A stretch of 34,790 nt of DNA from Candidatus Woesearchaeota archaeon (GTDB lineage Archaea > Nanobdellota > Nanobdellia > Woesearchaeales > BS150m-G63). The position numbers and the translations under genes were made by a program. The notes under the pieces are model-generated. The model ran no database searches, had not been told where the DNA came from, and saw only the letters and a list, made by a program, of their open reading frames with translations. Shown here piece after piece: positions 7,611 to 15,141 of this stretch. Where the stretch lies: contig JAHWIG010000005.1 in NCBI GenBank assembly GCA_019322735.1, positions 1-34,790 of the forward strand. The letters are read 5' to 3'. The number at the start of each line of letters is the position of its first letter. Positions within the stretch are counted from its first letter, which is position 1.

Positions 7611-8813
7611 TTAAACAAAAACACTTAATCTTTTCTGAGTTTTTCTTTCTTTTAACAAAATACTTTCTTTCAAGAAATCACCTAAATTAATCCCAAACTT
7701 TTTCTTAATAAATTCTTTCGAATATTCAAGCATTAATTCTTTACTTCCAAAACATAATCCTTTATCCTTCAATGCTTTTCTTGTTGCTTCCCTTACAACC
7801 CACACACCAAGAGGTACACTATATTCTTCTGTGATGAATCTAAAGACCAATACATTCCCCTTCCTTTTCATCTTTCTTAATTTTTCAACAATTGGCAACC
7901 TGGCAGCATAATACCCTCCAGAAGTTTCTTTTGCATATTCTTTTCTACCAAAAACATTTTCATAATCTGTTGCATATTTCAGATTATTCCTTGACCAAGG
8001 ATTAACCTCTTTCTTTACATACATCTCAAACAATTCAAAACTCCATTCACCTGGCAAAAACAAAACCAAATAATAATTTCCTAAATACCCTCCAAAATAA
8101 GCACCATAATCTACTTCATTATAATCTTTTAATTCATTAATAACTCCTTTAGAGATCAAATCATCAACTGCAGTAATGCTCCATCTTGTAGGAACCATCT
8201 TTCTTTTAACACCAACACCACCCACACTTAATATCTTCATTAATGTGTTCTCATCAATTCCTTCATCATATAAATAAGCAAGAGCATCATTTGCTTTAAG
8301 ATCATTATCACCATAAACTTTTTCAACTTTCTGATTTATTTTTACATTCTCAGTAATCTTAATTTTACTCATATTTGCACTTGGCCCATGAGGGAGATTA
8401 TATTTATCTAGTGCTAATCCACTTCCTGGTTTTTTCTCAAGATTTATCTCCATTTCTACAGGATTTTCAGACATACCAACTAATTGAGCAACTTCTCCAA
8501 GATTATGTATATTCGATTTCTTCCTAGCATTAACTAAAGAGCTTCTGAAATCTAGAACATCGTATATTCCCATATCTTCAATAGCCCATCGATTAGGATT
8601 ATCATAGATATCTGCATCATCTTTAACTTCTTGTAAACCAAGAACTCCAATATTAACATTAGGATAATTATATCTTCCTATAAAAGGACTAGGAACAGAA
8701 CCAAAGAAATCCTTCTTAAAATCTTTTACCTTACTGAATATCTGCTTTTTAGCACACCTAACACATAATCCACGTTCGAATATCCCAGAAACTTTACACA
8801 TCAAGCACTTCAT
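7611..8813 (-). CDS. nreA: NreA-family DNA repair protein
   Basis: A 400-residue archaeal protein of the Nre family, linked in haloarchaea to repair of mitomycin-type damage through PCNA. The N-terminus has a C4 zinc finger (C3, C6, C17, C20 in MKCLMCKVSG and GLCVRCAKK). Family-typical blocks follow: FGSVPSPFIGRYNYPNVNIG, KMVPTRWSITAVDDLISKG and a middle region with GYYAARLPIVEKL. The last eight residues QKRLSVFV fit a PIP-like motif (Q-x-x-L-x-x-F-V) at the very C-terminus, where NreA binds PCNA. The gene ends ten bases after the initiator tRNA on the opposite strand and is followed upstream by the lytic transglycosylase gene with a 52-base gap. The biochemical activity of the family is still unclear. 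Confidence 0.88.
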   Translation of the reverse strand: MKCLMCKVSGIFERGLCVRCAKKQIFSKVKDFKKDFFGSVPSPFIGRYNYPNVNIGVLGLQEVKDDADIYDNPNRWAIEDMGIYDVLDFRSSLVNARKKSNIHNLGEVAQLVGMSENPVEMEINLEKKPGSGLALDKYNLPHGPSANMSKIKITENVKINQKVEKVYGDNDLKANDALAYLYDEGIDENTLMKILSVGGVGVKRKMVPTRWSITAVDDLISKGVINELKDYNEVDYGAYFGGYLGNYYLVLFLPGEWSFELFEMYVKKEVNPWSRNNLKYATDYENVFGRKEYAKETSGGYYAARLPIVEKLRKMKRKGNVLVFRFITEEYSVPLGVWVVREATRKALKDKGLCFGSKELMLEYSKEFIKKKFGINLGDFLKESILLKERKTQKRLSVFV

Positions 8814-8865
8814 GAAATAATATAAGAATCAGCTATTAAAAAACCTTACGTATAGATGTCCAGTG

Positions 8866-9843
8866 TTATCTTTTTACTTTTATTTTTTGGCCAGGTTTAA
8901 GTTTATCTGGATTTTTAATTTGAGGATTTAATTGAAGGATGTCACTCCCATCATAATCATTTGCAATTTTATAAATTGTATCCCCTTCTTTTACTATATA
9001 ATCCTCTGCATCTGCTAACATTTCAGAAAACAAAGGTTTTTGATTATAATTAATCATATCTTGTCTCATAAGGGCTTCCCTACTTAATACCTTTATAATA
9101 AATGATTTTGTTTCACTTGGCAACCTTTCAAAAAAGGTATCACCATCATTATAGCATTTTTTAGAAAAATCACAATAATCAATTAAAGTTTTAACATTTC
9201 CAGGGCCCCAATTATATGCAGCTAAACCAAGATGAATTTTCCCATCAAATTGATTAATAAGATCTTCCAAATATCCTGCCATCTCAGGTAGTGCAATAGA
9301 AGGCGACATCCTTTCATCTTCATACTTATTAATAATCATCCCTCTTTCTTTTGCAGTATTTTCCATGAATTGAGCAGGTCCAACTGCCCCTTTTGAAGAT
9401 TTAGCTCTTAAAATATCTATTTCCCCACCTGCTTCTACAGCAGGAACACTCATCAATAGGTATTTTGATAACCCAGTTTCCTGACTTGCATATTCTATAA
9501 TATCTTCAAACTTTGAAACATTCGATAATGCATTTTCAACAGCAGAAGAATGATATTTTATGATACATTCAATATTAACATTTACCTTTTCTTCTATTAA
9601 CCTTGGTAGATTATAGGGCAAAACCTCAGAATAATTAGCAATTTTCTCATTTTTAGTATTAAATGGACTATTTTCTTGTGATAACCCCATTCCGTAATAA
9701 ACTAAAGGAAACACAACACCTGCAACCATCAATGGTTTCATAAGCTTTTTCATCAGAGAATTCTCTACTTTATCTCTAGTGATATACCTTATTTTTTTAC
9801 CATGATCAGTAGTCCAGACTATCTCTATATAATCATCGTCCAT
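8866..9843 (-). CDS. membrane-anchored lytic transglycosylase (SLT) with C-terminal LysM
   Basis: 325 residues. A short charged N-terminal cytoplasmic part is followed by one membrane helix near residues 37-53, then an SLT/lysozyme-like fold at about 112-270. The catalytic glutamate is E137 (SVPAVEAGGE), with downstream family motifs KGAVGPAQFMENTA (151-164) and GLAAYNWGPGNV (206-217). Residues 281-325 form a LysM glycan-binding domain (YIVKEGDTIYKIAND, then LKPGQKIKV). Bacterial relatives cut the glycan strand of peptidoglycan. No cell-wall synthesis genes are seen here, so the archaeal substrate is unknown: a host or neighbour bacterium's wall, or a different GlcNAc-containing polymer. A TATA-like CTTTATAAATG lies about 30 bases before the ATG. 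Confidence 0.87.
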   Translation of the reverse strand: MDDDYIEIVWTTDHGKKIRYITRDKVENSLMKKLMKPLMVAGVVFPLVYYGMGLSQENSPFNTKNEKIANYSEVLPYNLPRLIEEKVNVNIECIIKYHSSAVENALSNVSKFEDIIEYASQETGLSKYLLMSVPAVEAGGEIDILRAKSSKGAVGPAQFMENTAKERGMIINKYEDERMSPSIALPEMAGYLEDLINQFDGKIHLGLAAYNWGPGNVKTLIDYCDFSKKCYNDGDTFFERLPSETKSFIIKVLSREALMRQDMINYNQKPLFSEMLADAEDYIVKEGDTIYKIANDYDGSDILQLNPQIKNPDKLKPGQKIKVKR

Positions 9844-9917
9844 AGAGGAGAAGTCTACTATTTCATTTATAAAGCTTTCTATTTTTAACTACTTTAGAGT
9901 AATAAATGAAAAGTTTA

Positions 9918-10484
9918 CTAATCAAACCGTTTAGAAACAATATCCCAATCAACAGCATCCATGAATGATTTTATGTAGCTTGCTTTATCCAAACCATAAT
10001 CAAGAACAAATGCATGTTCAAAAACATCCATAACTAATAATGGAACTGCTCCAGATAAATGCCCAACATCATGCTCATTAATCCAGATATTAAACAGTTT
10101 ATCTTGTTCTTTATCATAAGATAATATAACCCAACCGATTCCCCTCATTCCGCCAGTTGATTTGAAATCAGATTCCCATTTATCATAACTACCAAATTGA
10201 GTACATAATTTCTTATGAAGTTCAGAACCACTATCAAGACGCTTAGAATCTTTACTCATACACCCAAAATAATCTTCATGCAGCCGCATACCATTGAATT
10301 CCCACCCAAATCTTCTCTTTAGTTCACCATACTCATAAGTATCTGCACCTTTATTTAATAATTCTAGAACTTTATTTGTATGTGTTACATACCCTTGATA
10401 TAACTTAAAATGATTCTTCAACAGATTATCACTAAATCCTTTCAATCCCATAAGATTATCAAAATTCTTTGCTTCATAAACCAT
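9918..10484 (-). CDS. sod: iron/manganese superoxide dismutase
   Basis: A 188-residue enzyme that converts superoxide to oxygen and peroxide. The four metal ligands are visible: H25 (NHFKLYQGY), H69 (RLHEDYF), D153 and H157 (MDVFEHAFVLDYG). The DVFEHAF block replaces the more usual DVWEHAYY, as in several archaeal and DPANN forms. The ATG at 10484 is preferred over in-frame upstream TTG/GTG codons because GGTGGT, a plausible ribosome site, lies six bases before it. No signal peptide is seen, so it acts in the cytoplasm. It is transcribed away from the DHH gene; a TATA-like element near 10530-10540 serves it. Fe versus Mn use cannot be decided. Presence of the gene suggests exposure to oxygen. 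Confidence 0.93.
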   Translation of the reverse strand: MVYEAKNFDNLMGLKGFSDNLLKNHFKLYQGYVTHTNKVLELLNKGADTYEYGELKRRFGWEFNGMRLHEDYFGCMSKDSKRLDSGSELHKKLCTQFGSYDKWESDFKSTGGMRGIGWVILSYDKEQDKLFNIWINEHDVGHLSGAVPLLVMDVFEHAFVLDYGLDKASYIKSFMDAVDWDIVSKRFD

Positions 10485-10561
10485 AAAAACCACCACCAAT
10501 AATTATTGTTAATAAAAATAATCCTAAGTATAAAAACATTTCTATACTAAAAACCTAAAAC

Positions 10562-10571
10562 CTTTTATATG
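10562..10571 (+). promoter_or_regulatory. TATA box of the DHH gene
   Basis: CTTTTATATG is centred about 25 bases before the ATG at 10592, so transcription should begin at or next to the start codon. No Shine-Dalgarno is present, supporting a leaderless message. Confidence 0.6.
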
Positions 10572-10591
10572 ACTCATTATAACAATTATCT

Positions 10592-11617
10592 ATGGCAATA
10601 TTAGAAAAAGACATCCAATTCATAAGAGAAAAATTAGAAGCAGCAGTAAGACCAATGTTCTTTTTTGATGACGATGCAGATGGTTTGTGTTCTTTCTTAT
10701 TACTATACAGGGTAGTCAAGGAAGGCAAGGGGGTTATAATAAAAACTGCCCCAGATTTATCAGATAAATATGTAGATAATGTTAGGAATTATTCTCCAGA
10801 TTTAATTTTTATTCTTGATAAACCCGAAGTAAGCCAAGACTTTTTAGATAAGATTACTGTTCCAGTTATCTGGATAGACCATCATCAACCAGTAAAAAGA
10901 CATAAAGTTCATTATTTCAATCCAAGGATACATGATGACAAAGATAATCGTCCAACTACTTATTGGGCTTACCAAGTAGCTGACCAAGATATGTGGATAG
11001 GAACAATTGGCTGCATAGCAGATTGGCATTTTCTTCCTTTTTTCAAGGAATTCTCAAAAGCACATCCAAAATTATTGCCAACTAAAATAAATACGCCTGA
11101 ACGGGCATTATATGAATCAAAAGCAGGAGAATTAGCCAGATTATTTTCGTTTATCCTAAAAGGAAAAACAAAAGATGCATTAGAAGCAGTAAGGATTCTT
11201 ACAAGGATAAAATCCCCTGAAGAAATATTAAACCAAACAACACCACAAGGCAAATTTATCTATAAACGATATAAAAAGATAAAGAAAGATTATGATGAAA
11301 TAAAAGCAGAGGTCAAAGCAACCAGCAGTAAATTACTATTGTTTAGGTATCCTCCAGATAGGATGTCATTTACTTCTGAGTTAAGTAATGAAATATTGTA
11401 CAAATATCCTAAAAAGATGATCATCATTTGCAGGGAAAAATCTGGAGAGATGCGTTGTAGTCTGCGTTCTGCAAAATATAAAGTTCTTCCTAGATTGAAG
11501 TCTGCACTAAAAGTAGTAGAAGGATATGGCGGGGGTCATGAATATGCATGTGGGGCATCAATCAAGGTACAAGACTTCGAAAAATTCGTAAAACATATAA
11601 AGGAAACTCTTTCTTAA
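10592..11617 (+). CDS. DHH family phosphoesterase (RecJ/GAN or NrnA-like)
   Basis: 341 residues. The DHH domain has motif I DDDADGLCS (26-34), a middle aspartate near LIFILDKPE, and the signature IDHHQP (95-100). The C-terminal DHHA1 domain carries GGGHEYACGA (313-322). These are the metal and phosphate sites of the superfamily, all intact. Archaeal members include single-strand exonucleases of the RecJ/GAN type, which associate with the replicative helicase, and nanoRNA or cyclic dinucleotide phosphodiesterases. Length and the absence of an OB-fold insert fit a short archaeal RecJ-like or NrnA-like enzyme; the substrate cannot be chosen from sequence alone. The gene stands alone, followed by tRNA-Gly. 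Confidence 0.87.
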   Translation: MAILEKDIQFIREKLEAAVRPMFFFDDDADGLCSFLLLYRVVKEGKGVIIKTAPDLSDKYVDNVRNYSPDLIFILDKPEVSQDFLDKITVPVIWIDHHQPVKRHKVHYFNPRIHDDKDNRPTTYWAYQVADQDMWIGTIGCIADWHFLPFFKEFSKAHPKLLPTKINTPERALYESKAGELARLFSFILKGKTKDALEAVRILTRIKSPEEILNQTTPQGKFIYKRYKKIKKDYDEIKAEVKATSSKLLLFRYPPDRMSFTSELSNEILYKYPKKMIIICREKSGEMRCSLRSAKYKVLPRLKSALKVVEGYGGGHEYACGASIKVQDFEKFVKHIKETLS

Positions 11618-11636
11618 TTCGCTATATTAACCATCT

Positions 11637-11708
11637 GCGCCGGTGGTCTAATGGCTATGATTTTGGCCTTCCAAGCCGACGATCTGGGTTCGAATCCCAG
11701 CCGGCGCA
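11637..11708 (+). tRNA. tRNA-Gly (anticodon UCC)
   Basis: A 72-base tRNA with acceptor GCGCCGG/CCGGCGC and discriminator A. The anticodon arm TTGGC-CTTCCAA-GCCGA gives UCC, and the T arm is CTGGG-TTCGAAT-CCCAG. CCA is not encoded and no intron is seen. It begins 19 bases after the DHH stop codon. Confidence 0.96.
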
Positions 11709-11765
11709 TTTATTCTTCTGATTACAATAGAAAGATTAATTAATCCTTATTTTCCCTTTCTTACT

Positions 11766-12410
11766 ATGGTTGAAACTGTATTAATATTTTGTGCACATCC
11801 TGATGACCAGATATTTGGTGCAGGGGGTACTGTATCAAAATACACCAAAGAAGGAAAGAAAGTAGTATTTGTAATCTTTTCATATGGTGAGAGTAGTCAT
11901 CCATGGTTTCATAAACATATAACAATTGATATGCGTGTAAATGAAACATTAAAGGCAGATAAATTAGTTGGTGCAAAAGAAACAGTATTTTTTGGATTAA
12001 CAGAAGGGAACTTCCCTAAAGAAGCAATAGAACATAATATAAAATCAAAGATAAAAAATCTAATTAAGAAATATAAACCAGTAAAGATATTTACTCATAC
12101 TTCTTCAGATCCACATCCAGACCATAAGGCAACAGAAAAAATTGTACTAGAAGCATTCGATTCAATGCGATACCACTGCGATTTCTATACATTTGATGTA
12201 TGGAATCCATTAAATATAAAAAGGTCAACAACCCCTAGGTTAGTAGTAGATATATCAGACACATTCAAAATCAAACTTAAGGCACTAAAATGTTTTAAAA
12301 GCCAGAAAGCAGCATTGTTTTCATTGCTTTGGAGCGTATATTGCAGGGCAATATTACTTGGATTAAAACACCAATGTAAATTTGCAGAATCATTCCATAA
12401 AATAAGATGA
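11766..12410 (+). CDS. PIG-L/LmbE family N-acetylglucosamine deacetylase
   Basis: A 214-residue zinc-dependent deacetylase-like protein. The zinc motif AHPDDQIFGAGG sits at residues 10-21 (H11, D14), and the second ligand block is HPDHKATEKIV near residue 119. Family members remove acetyl from GlcNAc linked to a lipid or small molecule, as in GlcNAc-PI, mycothiol and bacillithiol synthesis. The stop codon overlaps the start of a GT4 glycosyltransferase (ATGA), so the two are one operon. This deacetylase plus GT4 pairing suggests synthesis of a sugar-bearing lipid or metabolite. No signal peptide is seen. The exact substrate is unknown. Confidence 0.87.
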   Translation: MVETVLIFCAHPDDQIFGAGGTVSKYTKEGKKVVFVIFSYGESSHPWFHKHITIDMRVNETLKADKLVGAKETVFFGLTEGNFPKEAIEHNIKSKIKNLIKKYKPVKIFTHTSSDPHPDHKATEKIVLEAFDSMRYHCDFYTFDVWNPLNIKRSTTPRLVVDISDTFKIKLKALKCFKSQKAALFSLLWSVYCRAILLGLKHQCKFAESFHKIR

Positions 12411-13546
12411 GCAATAAAAAGAGGTTATTGATAGCAACAGATAACTTCCTCCCAAGATGGGATGGAATAGCTAGATTTCTCTCCCAAATTATTCCAGAAA
12501 TTAAATCAGATTATGATATAACAATCATAGCTCCAAAATTCAAAGGAAAATTAAAATCAATAAAAGGGGTAACAATCATTAGATTACCAATACATAAATT
12601 TTATGTTGGTGATTATCAACCAACACAATTGAATTTTAGAACACTAAAAAAACATATAAAACACACAGACCTAATATGGTCTCAGACTATTGGACCAATT
12701 GGGGGTGCAGCAATATTTATTGCAAAGCTATTAAAAAAACCAGTAGTAGCTTATATACATTCTATTGAATCAGAACTTGTTTCTAAAAGTATAAGAAAAA
12801 ATCCCCTCTTACAAAGAGCAACATATATCCTAGTCAAAGCATTCTCACGCTTATGCTACAATAGATGCGATATCTTGATGGTTCCTTCTTTAGATACAGC
12901 AGAAATATTATCATGGCAAAAGATTAAGACAAAAAAAGCAGTGGTACATATGGGTGTAGATATTGATAAATTCAATCAGCCAATGAATAAAAGATTGGCA
13001 AAGAAAAAACTTGGATTAAGCAACTCAATTGTTATAGGATTCACAGGTAGGATGGGCAGAGAGAAAGATCTCTTTACATTATACAGGGCATTCCTACGAC
13101 TTCATAAGAAATATCCCATTAATCTATTGATAATTGGTGGTGGTCTACCAAAAATTAAGAAATACTTAAAGACAAAGAAGAATGTGAAAGTTATTGGTCC
13201 AGTTTCAGGAATTTCAAGGTACTTACATGCAATGGATATCTTTGTAATGCCCAGTCTTACAGAAACAAGTTCTTTAGCTACAATGGAAGCAATGTCAACA
13301 GGGTTGCCAGTAATAACAACACCTGTTGGCCATATGAAGAACTATGTTGAAAATAATTATAACGGATTCATTTTTTCAAAAAAAGATCATTATACTTTGT
13401 CAAAAAAGCTTGAAGTTCTTATTCTTGATGAGAAACTAAGGAATCTACTTGGAAAAAATGCAAGAAATACAATCAGAGAGCGATATCAATGGAAAGATAC
13501 TGTAAATAAGATCAAGAAGATAATAGATGTAAGTATTATGCAGTAA
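12407..13546 (+). CDS. GT4 family glycosyltransferase
   Basis: 379 residues with a GT-B fold. The N-terminal half starts RLLIATDNFLPRWDGIARFL, the acceptor-binding pattern of GT4 enzymes that act on lipids or inositol-type acceptors. The C-terminal half has GFTGRMGREKD (donor phosphate contact) and the E-x7-E type block SLTETSSLATMEAMSTGLPV. It overlaps the PIG-L deacetylase gene by four bases. The layout recalls bshB-bshA and mshB-mshA pairs, but the N-terminus looks more like diacylglycerol or phosphatidylinositol glucosyl or mannosyl transferases. A role in glycolipid synthesis is inference. The stop codon abuts the stop of the convergent MBL gene with no spacer. Confidence 0.87.
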   Translation: MSNKKRLLIATDNFLPRWDGIARFLSQIIPEIKSDYDITIIAPKFKGKLKSIKGVTIIRLPIHKFYVGDYQPTQLNFRTLKKHIKHTDLIWSQTIGPIGGAAIFIAKLLKKPVVAYIHSIESELVSKSIRKNPLLQRATYILVKAFSRLCYNRCDILMVPSLDTAEILSWQKIKTKKAVVHMGVDIDKFNQPMNKRLAKKKLGLSNSIVIGFTGRMGREKDLFTLYRAFLRLHKKYPINLLIIGGGLPKIKKYLKTKKNVKVIGPVSGISRYLHAMDIFVMPSLTETSSLATMEAMSTGLPVITTPVGHMKNYVENNYNGFIFSKKDHYTLSKKLEVLILDEKLRNLLGKNARNTIRERYQWKDTVNKIKKIIDVSIMQ

Positions 13547-14359
13547 TCATTTATACATTGTTAATGTTCTCTGTCTCAATCCAGCAGAATAAGAAATGGG
13601 ATTGATAACCATACCATCTTTTGCAGCAATTATCTGAACACCTGTTTTCTTTTGTATTTCTCTTGCCTCATACAATGGATCTGCTTTTAACATCTTGATT
13701 CCAAAATGAGTGATTATTGCCAGTTTTGGTTTTACTTTATTTATTATCTTTACAGCATCATCCGATGATAGTTGTTTGCCTTTCTCATTAAAAGGATATA
13801 CAACATTCAATATCAGTATATCACATCCTTTGTATTCATCCCCTAATTCTTTAAAGTATCTTGTATCAGAGCTATAAACCAAATTAAACTGTGATGTGAA
13901 AAATCTTAACCCTATAGTATCTTCATCATCATGTTTTGCTTCCAAGGCCATTAATTCAATATCCCCTACACAAACCTTCTGTCCTTTTTCTAATATAATA
14001 CTTTTCTCAACTAATCTTTTTGAGAACTTTGTGATATATGGCGTAAGTTCATCATTCCCATTATATGCGCTTTTATTACTTACCAAAACCCCCCTTTTAT
14101 CCATCCCGCCATATGTCATTGTTGTTATAACAGCATTGACATCATTGCAGTGATTTATGTGATTATGGGTAACAATAACAGCATCAGTATCTCTTAAATT
14201 GACTCCAAATTGTGCAGCCATAGTAACAGCCCCTGGACCAGGATCTACCATAAACTGCAGATTATCAGCATGTATGATGATTCCACCAGAAGCCCTTATC
14301 TGCTTACCATAAACAAGACTTTCCCCTGCTGTACCTAGAAATATAATCTTTGGCTGCAT
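13547..14359 (-). CDS. MBL-fold metal-dependent hydrolase with an altered metal motif
   Basis: A 270-residue metallo-beta-lactamase-fold protein of the Lactamase_B_2 type. The start IIFLGTAGES and FMVDPGPGAV (37-46) are the fold's first strands. The metal motif reads THNHINHCND (64-73): the usual HxHxDH has Asn in place of Asp at residue 69. Downstream ligands remain, with SSDTRY (bridging Asp) and ITHFGIKML (last His). Relatives include RNase Z-like, phosphodiesterase and UlaG-like enzymes; the substrate cannot be assigned. The gene is convergent with the GT4 gene and divergent from the SRP RNA. Confidence 0.82.
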   Translation of the reverse strand: MQPKIIFLGTAGESLVYGKQIRASGGIIIHADNLQFMVDPGPGAVTMAAQFGVNLRDTDAVIVTHNHINHCNDVNAVITTMTYGGMDKRGVLVSNKSAYNGNDELTPYITKFSKRLVEKSIILEKGQKVCVGDIELMALEAKHDDEDTIGLRFFTSQFNLVYSSDTRYFKELGDEYKGCDILILNVVYPFNEKGKQLSSDDAVKIINKVKPKLAIITHFGIKMLKADPLYEAREIQKKTGVQIIAAKDGMVINPISYSAGLRQRTLTMYK

Positions 14360-14459
14360 ATAATTCCCCCAATAAAACTATTGATAGAAACTTAATAAAG
14401 TTTTCTATGCTGTAGTTCTAAAACCACAACATTTTTAAACTAAATTTGCTTATTTGACT

Positions 14460-14736
14460 ATGGATAAGCTAGACCGGGGGGTTAGCCCTCCCTTGTTACT
14501 GCAGACGGGCTTTACGGCAGGGTTGAATGGGGGTATGAGGTGTAAGCTTTGCTTATTAGCCTTGATTCCTACGTTGAGGTTCTGTCCTACAGGATTAATA
14601 TTCTTGAGAACCATGTCAGACCAGGAATGGAGCAGCATTAATCATTCTTATTGATGCTTGTAGGGTCGCGGAACTGAGGAAGAATTAAGTTCACTGATGA
14701 GTTTTAGTTTATGTCGATTGCCTCATGCTTATCCAC
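14460..14736 (+). ncRNA. ffs: signal recognition particle RNA (7S, archaeal type)
   Basis: The conserved helix 8 is clear at about 14610-14640: GTCAGACCAGGAATGGAGCAG, in which a GGAA tetraloop is closed by CCA/TGG and flanked by the asymmetric A-rich loop that binds SRP54. The 5' domain CCGGGGGGTTAGCCCTCCC with TGTTAC is the usual archaeal start. The ends pair (TGGATAAGC at 14461-14469 with GCTTATCCA at 14727-14735), forming archaeal helix 1. Length is about 277 bases. A TATA-like TTTTTAAAC near 14430 precedes it. Short open frames in this stretch are not real genes. It acts with SRP19 and SRP54 in targeting membrane and secreted proteins. Confidence 0.93.
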
Positions 14737-14742
14737 TTTTTT
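14736..14742 (+). terminator. T-tract terminator of SRP RNA
   Basis: CTTTTTT follows directly after the closing helix of the RNA, the usual archaeal poly-T stop. It lies next to the stop codon of the convergent DUF5752 gene at 14744. Confidence 0.6.
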
Positions 14743-14743
14743 C

Positions 14744-15115
14744 TTATATAAAAGAACTAACAAACATCCCTAAAACCAATCCAACAACTAATCCATAGAT
14801 AAATTCTAAAATAGAATGCCTAAAAAAATGAATTGGTTTTTCTTTTTTGGCTAATTTCTCTATATGTTTTCTTACCCTTGCAGCACTGGCATTCTTGCTC
14901 TTTACCTTCTCTAAATCTCTTGCTAATGTATGATCTTCAAGAACATAATAAATCCAGTTACTAAAATCATTCTTTTCATTATTGACATGATACTCAAAAA
15001 CTTCAATATCCATCAATTCAAGAGCAACAGCTAATTCATCTAAATTCTTGATAGTCATGCCATTATGAACATAGAAATACTTTCCTGGCTCTGCCTCTTT
15101 TAATAATTGACTCAT
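14744..15115 (-). CDS. small DUF5752-like protein with C-terminal membrane helix
   Basis: 123 residues. Residues 9-85 match the archaeal DUF5752-type domain: GKYFYVHNGMTIKNLDELA, then VFEYHVNNEKNDFSNWIYYV and a basic KSKNASAARVRKHI segment. The last 20 residues (FIYGLVVGLVLGMFVSSFI) form one membrane helix, which would anchor the domain at the membrane facing the cytoplasm. The ATG at 15115 is chosen because GAGGTG lies three bases before it; a GTG two codons upstream would overlap that site. It is the last gene of the leftward glucan operon (GT4/5, GH57, this gene), with a 26-base gap after GH57. A second copy of the domain is in the coiled-coil protein at 28152. Function is unknown; anchoring or regulation of glucan metabolism is inference. 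Confidence 0.8.
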   Translation of the reverse strand: MSQLLKEAEPGKYFYVHNGMTIKNLDELAVALELMDIEVFEYHVNNEKNDFSNWIYYVLEDHTLARDLEKVKSKNASAARVRKHIEKLAKKEKPIHFFRHSILEFIYGLVVGLVLGMFVSSFI

Positions 15116-15141
15116 TTTCACCTCTTCAACTAATATATTAT

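Noticed and set aside
11637..11765. Integration site at the tRNA-Gly gene
   Set aside because: No duplicate of the tRNA 3' end and no integrase or foreign-looking segment were found downstream.
14450..14654. Two opposite open frames of about 60 codons in the SRP RNA region
   Set aside because: They lie wholly inside the SRP RNA gene and show no ribosome site or family pattern.
14690..14715. Box C-like TGATGA sequence suggesting a C/D guide RNA
   Set aside because: It is inside the SRP RNA and lacks properly spaced D boxes.
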